Notes: generated from the letters alone by a model not told the origin. A stretch of 8,342 nt of DNA from Synergistaceae bacterium (GCA_030539135.1 JAUNSQ010000067.1:1-8342); one strand, 5' to 3'; counted from the first letter of the stretch, positions 1 to 5,668 are shown. Program-made: numbers and translations.

Positions 1-47
1 CTTCTTCCACGCCTTCGCTTTTTCTCTTTCCCTTTTTCTCTTGTCAT
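1..47 (-). CDS. 5' end of an unidentified, strongly basic protein (partial)
   Basis: Only the first 15 codons are present; the gene continues past the left edge. Reading down from ATG at 47-45 the protein begins MTREKGKEKKRRRGR, so 10 of the first 15 residues are Lys or Arg. That could be a nucleic-acid-binding or disordered N-terminal tail, but no family can be named. The ATG is the only ATG, GTG or TTG in this frame downstream of the good promoter at 88-115. No Shine-Dalgarno sequence precedes it, and the 7 bases before the ATG follow a hairpin at 55-80. The gene lies downstream of recA in the same direction but is separated from it by a strong terminator, so it should be transcribed on its own. 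The existence of the gene is inferred from promoter plus open frame; the start is uncertain. Confidence 0.45.
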   Translation of the reverse strand, partial: MTREKGKEKKRRRGR

Positions 48-54
48 GGTGCGC

Positions 55-80
55 GCACTTAGCGAAAATTCGCGGAGTGC
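55..80 (-). promoter_or_regulatory. Dyad / hairpin at the predicted mRNA 5' end of the partial left-edge gene
   Basis: The arms GCACT (55-59) and AGTGC (76-80) enclose a second pair, GCGAA (62-66) and TTCGC (69-73), with two-base internal bulges TA and GG and a two-base centre. The element starts about where transcription from the 88-115 promoter should begin (near 81) and ends 7 bases before the ATG. It could be an operator covering the start point or a 5'-end RNA stem that affects stability or translation. The pairing is visible in the sequence; the function is inferred. Confidence 0.45.
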
Positions 81-87
81 AAGAGGT

Positions 88-115
88 ATTCTATCATGAA
101 ATAGGTTTGTGTCAA
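88..115 (-). promoter_or_regulatory. Sigma-70-type promoter for the left-edge gene
   Basis: On the minus strand there is a perfect -35 TTGACA (115-110), a 16-base spacer, and a -10 TAGAAT (93-88) that matches the consensus at five of six positions. The expected start point is near 81, giving a leader of about 34 bases before the ATG at 47. It is the best -35/-10 pair in the window. Confidence 0.65.
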
Positions 116-334
116 TGAATACAGACCGAGTCAGATTTTATTATTAACATACTATGTGTATTTATTTCGAGACAAATAATTTTTCTTTGTAAAATTGTTA
201 ACCATATAGTTGACTTAAATAATTGGTTAATGTTTTTCTTCCCATATCAAAGTTATTTTTCCTCAAAAATTCATCAAAAGATTTTTCCGAATAGGCATTT
301 CATGAAGGGCAAATATATTTTGAACATACTATAT
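116..334. other. AT-rich intergenic stretch without a gene
   Basis: Between the recA terminator and the left-edge promoter lie about 220 bases of clearly AT-rich DNA, unlike the GC-richer coding DNA around it. I see no convincing coding frame with a ribosome binding site. A 7-bp perfect inverted repeat, TTAACCA (198-204) and TGGTTAA (224-230), separated by 19 bases, is the only structured element I noticed. It may be a regulatory or spacer region; nothing further can be supported. Confidence 0.5.
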
Positions 335-367
335 AAAAAAGCTGGGTCGGTATCTCCGATCCAGCTT
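335..367 (-). terminator. Rho-independent terminator of recA
   Basis: Starting about 30 bases after the recA stop, the minus strand has a 12-bp stem. AAGCTGG (arm at 367-361) pairs with CCAGCTT (345-339), extended by five further pairs including one G-T wobble, around a 5-base loop (351-355). A run of six T residues follows directly (340-335). This is a textbook intrinsic terminator and separates recA from the left-edge gene. Confidence 0.93.
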
Positions 368-397
368 ATCGTTTACTTGAATTTATCCGCACCCTGC

Positions 398-1537
398 TTA
401 TTCTTTTTCGTCCGCGTCGTCTTTCGTTATATCGAGCTTTAATACTCCCTCTTCAAGAAGCGCTTCTACCGAATCTTCGATCTTCGGAACGTCTACTTCC
501 TCCGGCGCCGGTTCGTCAAGGAGGCCAAGCCCCTTCGCGACTTTATGCAGAACATCCTTCGTTATTTCGTCCATGAGCTCCGGATGGTCCTGAATGTATT
601 CCGCAACCGTATCCTTGCCCTGGCCAAGCGTCTCGCCCTTGTACTCAAGCCACGAACCCTTGCGTCTAACAACGTCCCTGTCGATTGCCATGTCAAGCAC
701 GGACATCCCCTTAGGAACTCCCTTGCCGTAGATGAGCGTCGTGTGGGCAGACCTGAATGGAGGAGCTTGTTTGTTCTTTACGACCTTGATCCATAGTTCG
801 TGTCCTATTACTGTATCGCTCTGGGTGACCTGCTTGCCGCGCTTGACCTCTATTCTGACAGAGCTGTAGAACTTCAACGCGCGGCCGCCCGTGGTCGTCT
901 CTGTCGGCCCCTGCGAATATCCGGCGCTAATCTGGGCGCGGAGCTGGTTGATGAATATTACAGATGTCTTACTCTTTGATATGGCGGCTGTGAGCCTCCT
1001 AAGCGCATATGACATAAGCCGCGCGTGGAGCCCCATCTGGGTGCTCTCCCCCATCTTGCCGTCGATCTCGGCCTGTGGGGTAAGCGCCGCTACGGAGTCG
1101 ACAACTACAAGGTCGAACGCTCCGCTGCGGACAAGCGTATCTAGGATGTAGAAAGCCTGCTCGCCGCTGTCTGGCTGCGACATGTAGAGGTTCGCCGTAT
1201 CTACGCCAAGCTGCGCCGCGAGCCGAGGGTCAAGCGCGTGTTCAGCGTCGATAAAAGCCGCGTATCCCCCTGCCTTCTGCGCCTCGGCGAGGACGTGGAG
1301 CGCGATGGTAGTTTTGCCGCCGCCCTCTGGCCCGAATATCTCGATCACGCGACCGCGCGGGACGCCGCCGATACCAAGCGCAACGTCGAGAGGAAGGATG
1401 CCTGTCGGAATAACTTCGACAGCGTGCTGCACTTCGTCTCCCAGGCGCATGATGGCGCCGTCGCCAAATTTCCCTCTTATTTCACTGAGAGCCTGCTCAA
1501 GGATATCTTCTTTTGTAACCGCAGCTTTCTTTGCCAT
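398..1537 (-). CDS. recA: Recombinase A (RecA)
   Basis: RecA is the cytoplasmic ATP-dependent strand-exchange protein of homologous recombination and the co-protease that triggers LexA cleavage in the SOS response. The 379-residue length is normal. Visible motifs are the Walker A loop GPEGGGKTT (69-77), the Walker B strand LVVVDS (143-148), and NQLR (197-200). The L2 DNA-binding loop ends in ETTTGG (213-218), and the signature ALKFYSSVR follows at 220-228. The acidic C-terminal tail ends DDADEKE. Two details differ from E. coli RecA: Walker A has GG where SS is usual, and the L2 loop is about two residues longer. The ATG start is backed by GGGAGG seven bases upstream. A private promoter and a downstream terminator indicate monocistronic transcription, probably with some read-through from thpR, whose end overlaps the promoter. 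Identification is certain. Confidence 0.99.
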   Translation of the reverse strand: MAKKAAVTKEDILEQALSEIRGKFGDGAIMRLGDEVQHAVEVIPTGILPLDVALGIGGVPRGRVIEIFGPEGGGKTTIALHVLAEAQKAGGYAAFIDAEHALDPRLAAQLGVDTANLYMSQPDSGEQAFYILDTLVRSGAFDLVVVDSVAALTPQAEIDGKMGESTQMGLHARLMSYALRRLTAAISKSKTSVIFINQLRAQISAGYSQGPTETTTGGRALKFYSSVRIEVKRGKQVTQSDTVIGHELWIKVVKNKQAPPFRSAHTTLIYGKGVPKGMSVLDMAIDRDVVRRKGSWLEYKGETLGQGKDTVAEYIQDHPELMDEITKDVLHKVAKGLGLLDEPAPEEVDVPKIEDSVEALLEEGVLKLDITKDDADEKE

Positions 1538-1564
1538 AAGTTTACCTCCCGCAAATTATGTTAC

Positions 1565-1580
1565 AAATTGATTTCAATTT
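1565..1580. promoter_or_regulatory. Perfect palindrome at the recA transcription start (candidate operator)
   Basis: AAATTGA (1565-1571) and TCAATTT (1574-1580) form a perfect inverted repeat with a two-base centre. It begins four bases downstream of the recA -10 box and covers the expected start point near 1577, the classic place for a repressor site. It does not match the Bacillus-type LexA box (GAAC-N4-GTTC) or the E. coli box (CTGT-N8-ACAG). The palindrome is seen in the sequence; the operator role is inferred. Confidence 0.45.
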
Positions 1581-1583
1581 CAT

Positions 1584-1611
1584 ATTATAGCAGACACTTA
1601 GATTTTGAAAA
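1584..1611 (-). promoter_or_regulatory. Extended -10 promoter of recA
   Basis: The minus strand has TGC followed by a perfect TATAAT (1589-1584), i.e. an extended -10, and a weaker -35 TTTTCA (1611-1606, four of six consensus positions) with a 16-base spacer. The start point should be near 1577, giving a leader of about 40 bases. The -35 lies inside the last codons of thpR. Confidence 0.7.
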
Positions 1612-2149
1612 GCCCCAACGGTGTGTATGTCGGGCCTGTGCGGTGAAGTTCGCTCCGCATGAGTATTATTTCATCAACTTGCCATGGCTCAAGGATGAGC
1701 GGGCTGGCGTTTATCTCATTGATGACATTTTCAGCCACGGCTCCGAACGAATTTCGCCTGCCGAGCGTGAGATGCGGAGAATACGGTCTCGTCTCCTTGG
1801 GGATACCTGAACGATGTGCCGCGGTCTCCACCTTGCTCTGCAACGACCTCAGCTTCGCAATATCCCCAGTTATCGCGATCCATACCACCCTAGCTTTCTG
1901 AAGAGACGGAAATCCCCCGACGCCCTCGGCGCCGACGCTGAAAGCTCCTCCGCGCGGCATATCGTCAAGATTTTTCTTCAGCAGTTCGACCGTCTCGCTC
2001 TGTCTCTCGCCGCAGAATTTAAGAGTAACGTGCATCGTCTCCGGCGCGACCCAGCGTATGTCCCCTCTTGACCGCACGCGCTCCGAGAGCCACGCAGCCA
2101 GTATCTTTCTCTGCTTATCAGGGATATCTATGCACACGAACGTCCGCAG
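1598..2149 (-). CDS. thpR: RNA 2',3'-cyclic phosphodiesterase (ThpR, 2H phosphoesterase family)
   Basis: ThpR (formerly 2'-5' RNA ligase LigT) hydrolyses 2',3'-cyclic phosphate RNA ends to 2'-phosphates and can reversibly ligate 2'-5' linkages. The two catalytic HxTx motifs that define the 2H family are both present: HVTL at about residue 40 and HLTL at about residue 126, set in the expected contexts LKF and GRR. I place the start at CTG (2149-2147). Translated from there the protein begins MRTFVCIDIP, the usual family N-terminus, and AGGAG (2159-2155) sits five bases upstream. The first standard start codon is GTG at 2137, which would remove four residues of the first beta strand and has no good ribosome binding site at normal distance. 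The gene follows cinA by 35 bases, probably as the last member of the rimO operon. The SD and CTG are paired in a hairpin. Family assignment is sure; the start is a proposal. Confidence 0.9.
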   Translation of the reverse strand: MRTFVCIDIPDKQRKILAAWLSERVRSRGDIRWVAPETMHVTLKFCGERQSETVELLKKNLDDMPRGGAFSVGAEGVGGFPSLQKARVVWIAITGDIAKLRSLQSKVETAAHRSGIPKETRPYSPHLTLGRRNSFGAVAENVINEINASPLILEPWQVDEIILMRSELHRTGPTYTPLGLFKI

Positions 2150-2162
2150 GAGGACTCCTGCG
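2145..2162 (-). promoter_or_regulatory. Hairpin sequestering the thpR ribosome binding site and start codon
   Basis: CGCAGGAG (2145-2152) and CTCCTGCG (2155-2162) are perfectly complementary arms around a two-base centre. In the transcript this would fold as a 6-7 bp GC-rich stem with a 4-6 base loop, pairing the Shine-Dalgarno AGGAG against the segment that contains the proposed CTG start. No T run follows, so it is not a terminator. It lies 22-40 bases after the cinA stop codon, close enough for a terminating ribosome to open it. Pairing is seen; translational control is inferred. Confidence 0.5.
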
Positions 2163-2184
2163 AGCGGAGGTATTCAGCCGCCCA

Positions 2185-2667
2185 TCAACTTAGCCTTTCT
2201 ATTACAAAAAATAATATCTGCTTAACTGATGCCTCTCTTATCTCTTTTCTCCCGCCTTTGAACGCGCGCATAAAAGTGGCCGCGCCGTCTTTGTCGGAAA
2301 ATCCAAACCAAACCGTCCCGACTGGTTTTTCCGCGCTGCCTCCGTCGGGGCCTGCGATCCCCGTGACGCTCATCGCGATGTCTGAACCGTATATCCTTCT
2401 TGAGCCCACGGCCATCTGCTCCGCGCATTCGGAGCTCACAGCGCCGTATCTTTCAAGAACGTCGCCCGAAACGCCAAGGACGCTCATTTTTGCTTCGTTG
2501 CTGTAGGTCACGGCGGATCCTAAAAACATGGAGGACGCCCCTGAAATATCCGTTACCGCCGCGGCCGCCATGCCTCCCGTGCAAGATTCCGCAAAGGAGA
2601 GCGTAAGTTTCGCGTGAGACGCCAGCCCAACAAGTTTCTCCGAGAGCGCGCGGATATCCTCGCTCAT
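2185..2667 (-). CDS. pncC: CinA C-terminal domain protein, nicotinamide-nucleotide amidase (PncC type)
   Basis: This family deamidates nicotinamide mononucleotide to nicotinic acid mononucleotide in cytoplasmic pyridine nucleotide salvage. The 160-residue protein is the stand-alone amidase domain: the N-terminal molybdopterin-binding-like (COG1058) domain of full CinA is absent. Visible are the active-site motif AESCTGG (26-32, nucleophile Ser28) and the conserved stretch TGIAGPDGG followed by KPVGTVW. The start is set at ATG 2667-2665, which overlaps the pgpA stop as ATGA. An in-frame GTG at 2691 would add eight residues but has no ribosome binding site. The 4-base overlap indicates translational coupling within the operon. 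In related genomes a cinA gene next to recA is common, and the link to competence is only historical. The family is sure; activity is inferred from intact motifs. Confidence 0.93.
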   Translation of the reverse strand: MSEDIRALSEKLVGLASHAKLTLSFAESCTGGMAAAAVTDISGASSMFLGSAVTYSNEAKMSVLGVSGDVLERYGAVSSECAEQMAVGSRRIYGSDIAMSVTGIAGPDGGSAEKPVGTVWFGFSDKDGAATFMRAFKGGRKEIREASVKQILFFVIERLS

Positions 2668-3152
2668 CTCCCGAACGCCTCGTATATCCACTGGAGCCCG
2701 CCGTCAAAGAATACCCATTTTATCGATCTGATCAGCAAGTTGGCTATAACGCCGCCAACGATATCGTCCGCCATTATGCCGACGCCGCCGGGGAGTTTTT
2801 CCATCTGCTTCACAGGGAAGGGCTTTGTTATATCTATTATCCTGAACATGAACAGGCCAACGATGGCATAGGTCATATCAAACCCGAAGCACGATATCCA
2901 GCATCCCGCGACTTCATCGATGACCACTTCGGGCGGGTCGGTCCGCTTGGCGGCCTTTTCATATTTGTCCGCCGCGACTGTTCCGATGACGATGACGGCG
3001 GCTATCGCCCATATAGGCAGGCCTCCGAACATTATCCATACCGCGCAGGCGACCATCGAGCCGAGGGTCCCAGGCATCCGGCTGAAACGCCCGATTGTCC
3101 CTACCGTCGCTGTCATCCCGTACCATGTTTTCATCTCTGGAATAAGTATCAT
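2664..3152 (-). CDS. pgpA: Phosphatidylglycerophosphatase A (PgpA)
   Basis: PgpA is an inner-membrane phosphatase that converts phosphatidylglycerol phosphate to phosphatidylglycerol. The 162-residue length is typical. Conserved blocks are in order: MPGTLGS (26-32) after a polar N-terminus, a hydrophobic segment at about 33-60, DPPEVVIDEVAG (72-83) with the acidic residues expected to bind Mg2+, a second membrane segment, FRIIDITKPFP, and GGVGIMADDIVGG, followed by a last hydrophobic helix. The ATG overlaps the rimO stop as ATGA (3152-3149), and its own stop overlaps the cinA start in the same way, so the three genes are probably translated in a coupled fashion. The enzyme making its substrate (PgsA) is not in this window. 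Assignment is firm; which lipid-phosphate it prefers cannot be read from the sequence. Confidence 0.95.
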   Translation of the reverse strand: MILIPEMKTWYGMTATVGTIGRFSRMPGTLGSMVACAVWIMFGGLPIWAIAAVIVIGTVAADKYEKAAKRTDPPEVVIDEVAGCWISCFGFDMTYAIVGLFMFRIIDITKPFPVKQMEKLPGGVGIMADDIVGGVIANLLIRSIKWVFFDGGLQWIYEAFGR

Positions 3153-4444
3153 TCAGCTACCACTTCTCCTACCATGTCATGGGGCATCGCGTCGGTCATT
3201 CGTACTTTTACGATGTCGCCCTCGCTTAGCCCCTTGTTTATATTCCTTACTTCTACGAGCCCGTCTACTTCCGGGGCCTCGCGGAAGCTGCGCCCCTCGG
3301 CAAATTCGTCTCCGCGCTCCACGCGCTCGATAAGGACGTCAAGCTCTCTGCCTATAAAAAGCTGCTGGCGTTCAAGAGATATCTCCTCCTGCACAGCCAT
3401 AAGTTCTTCAAGCCGTTTATTTTTTATCGCCTCAGAGACCTGTCCGGCCATTTCATAGGCCTTCGTGCCCTCCTCCGGGAAGAACGTGAACGCGCCCATG
3501 CGGTCAAACCTGGCTTTTCTAACAAAATCCTTCATCTTATCAAAGTGCGTCTTCTTCTCTCCCGGGAACCCCACCATGCAGGTAGTCCTCAGTGCAAAGT
3601 CGGGATCAATATCTCGCGCCGCCGTAAACACCGCGAGCAATTCTTCGTCGGATATTCCTCTGTTCATCGCGTGGAGTATGCGGCTGTCGCCGTGCTGGAC
3701 CGGAATGTCAAGGTATGGGAGTACCTGCCGTCCTGCCGCGACCCTTTCAAGCAGCTTTCTCGTTACGCAGCTCGGATGCAGGTAAAGCAGCCTTATCCAT
3801 ATATCACGCGGAAGCGACGTTTCAAGCGCGTCGAGGAGCTCGACCAGTTTAGAGCGGCCTCCAAAGTCCATGCCGTAAGCCGTAAGATCCTGACCGACGA
3901 CGCAGAGCTCACGCGCGCCTTCGACGACAAGCTGCTGCGCCTCGTTCACGACCATATCGACAGGCAGACTTTTAAGACCGCCGCGAATGTTTGGTATCGC
4001 GCAGTACGCGCATCGGTTATCGCAGCCTTCGCTGACTTTTAAGTATCTCGAAAATTTTGAAGATGACGGAAGCATGGCCCTGCATCTACCGGCGCGCGAG
4101 CGGCCGCCGAGCGCCTCTATGACTTTGCCCCAATCCTCGCTGTTCGCCCAGAAATCCACTGATGGAACTTCCTTCATCAGATCTGCCCCGTATCTATTGA
4201 CCAAGCATCCAACGACGCCGATCTTCTTCAGGCGGCCGTCGAGTTTAAGCTGCTCCAAATCAAGTATCTCCGCTATATTTTCCTCGACCGCGGGGCGGAT
4301 AAACCCGCAGGTGTTTATTATTCCGACATCAGCCTTCGAGACGTCGTCAACAAGCTCATGTCCGCATCTGCGCAGTTCGCCCGCCAGGCATTCGCTGTCG
4401 ACTCTGTTTTTCGCGCATCCGAGGCTGAGGATATATATTTTCAT
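3149..4444 (-). CDS. rimO: Ribosomal protein S12 (aspartate) methylthiotransferase RimO
   Basis: RimO is a radical-SAM enzyme with two [4Fe-4S] clusters that adds a methylthio group to a conserved Asp of ribosomal protein S12. The 431 residues show the three expected parts. The N-terminal UPF0004 domain has cluster cysteines Cys10, Cys46 and Cys80 and opens with SLGCAKNRVDSE, the RimO rather than MiaB version. The radical-SAM core has CDNRCAYC (Cys141, Cys145, Cys148). The C-terminal TRAM-type RNA/protein-binding domain covers about the last 65 residues. The ATG overlaps the stop of the upstream asparaginase-like gene (ATGA, 4444-4441), and the stop overlaps pgpA. It is therefore the second gene of the five-gene operon, whose likely promoter is near 5525. 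All six cluster cysteines are intact, so it should be active. Confidence 0.97.
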   Translation of the reverse strand: MKIYILSLGCAKNRVDSECLAGELRRCGHELVDDVSKADVGIINTCGFIRPAVEENIAEILDLEQLKLDGRLKKIGVVGCLVNRYGADLMKEVPSVDFWANSEDWGKVIEALGGRSRAGRCRAMLPSSSKFSRYLKVSEGCDNRCAYCAIPNIRGGLKSLPVDMVVNEAQQLVVEGARELCVVGQDLTAYGMDFGGRSKLVELLDALETSLPRDIWIRLLYLHPSCVTRKLLERVAAGRQVLPYLDIPVQHGDSRILHAMNRGISDEELLAVFTAARDIDPDFALRTTCMVGFPGEKKTHFDKMKDFVRKARFDRMGAFTFFPEEGTKAYEMAGQVSEAIKNKRLEELMAVQEEISLERQQLFIGRELDVLIERVERGDEFAEGRSFREAPEVDGLVEVRNINKGLSEGDIVKVRMTDAMPHDMVGEVVAE

Positions 4445-5436
4445 TTATAGAGTATCGGGGTATCTTCGCTGACAGGCTGATTGAGCAGATAAAGGCTGAG
4501 CCCGCGTTCCGTAAGTCCGGCCCCGAGCCCCAGCGACATCCTGATGCGAGCGTGATACGGCGAGGTTTTCCCCCCGGATATAACGCCCATCTCAGTTAAT
4601 TTTTTAAATCCGCCCTCAAAATCGTTCGTGGCCCCTACTTCACCGCTTGAACATCTTGATACGACAGCTACTGGTATCCTGCGGCGCAGAAGGTTGCGTA
4701 TATGCGGCATCCATGTAGGAGGCACGCTGCCGAGACCGAAGCCCGCGAGCACGAGCCCCTCTATCTCCTTACTCTTTGAGAGCGAGGAGATCATAGACTC
4801 TCCTCCGCCCAACGAAGCCCATAGTATATCGACCTGCGCCGGGGCTTCGGGTCTTCTGGCGAGGAATTCAGTCCTTCGCACATCTCTGAAAAATTTTATG
4901 TCTCCATTCAGCATTTTGCCAACAGAGCCCTTTTCAAGGGATTGGAACGCGTTGTCCGGGCTTATAGGATCGGCCATGACGACCTCTGACGCCGCGAAAA
5001 GTTCGCTGCTCGAACAGACTAACACTCCTCTGCCTTTAGTCATATCCGAGAGAGCCGCAAGGACGGCACAATGAAGGTTGGCAAGCCCCTGCTTTAGGTC
5101 TGCGCGGCCGCGTACCATGAGATTTACGAATATTAGAGGTTCGGAATGCTGCCAGAGAAGGTCTGCCATGTATGCCATCTCTTCCATCACTCCGCTGCCG
5201 GACATAACAAGGATGCCCGAGTATCCCTGCTCTACAAGGGTCTCAAGCATATCAAGCATGCTCAGCATGAGCTGCATAGAGTAATAGTTGCTTGGCTGCG
5301 AACTCCACTCGATTATCTGGCATTGCTCGGCGAGCTCTTTCGGGAGAGCGTTTACAAGATATACGGGTTCCGCGTTGCTCGACTCGCCTGAAAAATCACC
5401 AGCCACGACCAACGCCAGTTTAGGTGTAGATTCCAT
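4441..5436 (-). CDS. Asparaginase-fold protein lacking the catalytic residues
   Basis: The overall layout follows bacterial L-asparaginases. SGSGVMEEMAYMADLL (79-94) matches the HGTDTMEET region, and LANLHCAVLAAL (118-129) matches the conserved NL..AV helix. GRGVLV (135-140) and DPISPDNAFQSLEKGSVG match later landmarks. However, the N-terminal TGGTI nucleophile loop reads AGDFSG (12-17), the catalytic Thr-Asp pair of HGTDT is Ser81-Gly82, and the catalytic Lys aligns with Asp131. By this hand alignment amidohydrolysis is unlikely, so the gene gets no ans symbol. The start is ATG 5436, with GGAG eight bases upstream; ATG 5454 and TTG 5460 lie in frame but lack a binding site. No signal peptide is seen, so it is probably cytoplasmic. 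It is first in the operon and overlaps rimO by four bases. It may be a regulator, a binding protein or an enzyme with altered chemistry; the function is unknown. Confidence 0.85.
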   Translation of the reverse strand: MESTPKLALVVAGDFSGESSNAEPVYLVNALPKELAEQCQIIEWSSQPSNYYSMQLMLSMLDMLETLVEQGYSGILVMSGSGVMEEMAYMADLLWQHSEPLIFVNLMVRGRADLKQGLANLHCAVLAALSDMTKGRGVLVCSSSELFAASEVVMADPISPDNAFQSLEKGSVGKMLNGDIKFFRDVRRTEFLARRPEAPAQVDILWASLGGGESMISSLSKSKEIEGLVLAGFGLGSVPPTWMPHIRNLLRRRIPVAVVSRCSSGEVGATNDFEGGFKKLTEMGVISGGKTSPYHARIRMSLGLGAGLTERGLSLYLLNQPVSEDTPILYK

Positions 5437-5524
5437 ATATTCCACTCCATTCATAAACAAAAGGGAAACGTCACCCTTCGACGTTGCATTTTAACGCAAA
5501 CAAGCCGTCCTTACAATTGACTAT

Positions 5525-5530
5525 ATTATA
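5525..5530 (-). promoter_or_regulatory. -10 box for the asparaginase-like/rimO operon
   Basis: A perfect TATAAT reads on the minus strand at 5530-5525, about 89 bases upstream of the chosen ATG. At 17-base spacing the -35 position holds CTAACT, which does not resemble the consensus. The dyad at 5549-5562 overlaps that place. This arrangement would fit an activated or otherwise regulated promoter, but it is only a candidate. Confidence 0.4.
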
Positions 5531-5548
5531 TACTTGCTCGCGGCCAGA

Positions 5549-5562
5549 GTTAGCTAGCTGAC
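5549..5562. promoter_or_regulatory. 14-bp near-perfect palindrome in the divergent intergenic region
   Basis: GTTAGCTAGCTGAC has seven symmetric pairs, of which one (T with G) is mismatched. It sits over the -35 position of the minus-strand operon promoter and 106 bases upstream of the dedA start. It is a candidate binding site for a dimeric regulator shared by the two divergent transcripts. Confidence 0.35.
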
Positions 5563-5579
5563 AATTTGCCAACAAATTG
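5562..5579. promoter_or_regulatory. Inverted repeat CAATTT-N6-AAATTG in the divergent intergenic region
   Basis: CAATTT (5562-5567) and AAATTG (5574-5579) are perfect 6-bp arms around a 6-base centre, abutting the previous palindrome. The same hexamers occur in inverse order in the palindrome at the recA promoter (AAATTG...CAATTT). This may be coincidence in AT-rich DNA or a shared half-site. Confidence 0.3.
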
Positions 5580-5606
5580 CTGATAAATTCGTAGAATGTA
5601 CTGGAC

Positions 5607-5635
5607 TTTCCAACACGTTGTGTTTATCTTATACC
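5607..5635 (+). promoter_or_regulatory. Possible dedA promoter
   Basis: TTTCCA (5607-5612), a 17-base spacer and TATACC (5630-5635) each match four of six consensus positions, and would place the start point near 5642, about 27 bases before the dedA ATG. A second candidate is CTGACA (5558-5563) with GATAAA (5582-5587) at 18-base spacing. Neither is strong. Confidence 0.35.
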
Positions 5636-5668
5636 AGTTGAAAAATAATAATCTTCAGGAGGAATTTT

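Noticed and set aside
59..97. 12-codon minus-strand frame (MIEYLLHSANFR) that could be an upstream leader peptide for the left-edge gene
   Set aside because: Its ATG at 97-95 lies upstream of the predicted transcription start near 81, inside the promoter spacer, and has no ribosome binding site.
230..442. 70-codon plus-strand open frame covering the recA terminator
   Set aside because: It runs through the terminator hairpin and into the end of recA, has Phe-rich low-complexity content typical of AT-rich noncoding DNA, and lacks a Shine-Dalgarno.
1238..1810. 190-codon open frame on the plus strand, antisense to recA and thpR
   Set aside because: It overlaps two certain genes in antisense, has no ribosome binding site, and its protein shows no recognisable motif. 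It is a by-product of codon bias on the opposite strand.
2668..2691. Longer cinA start at GTG 2691
   Set aside because: No Shine-Dalgarno precedes it, the overlap with pgpA would be 28 bases, and ATG 2667 gives the usual family length and the same ATGA junction as its neighbours.
3545..4042. 165-codon plus-strand open frame inside rimO
   Set aside because: It is entirely antisense to intact rimO, with no binding site and no recognisable domain.
5459..5480. Small hairpin AAGGG...CCCTT in the leader of the asparaginase-like gene, considered as an attenuator
   Set aside because: The stem is only five base pairs around an 8-base loop and the following T run is short. No leader peptide or alternative pairing was found.
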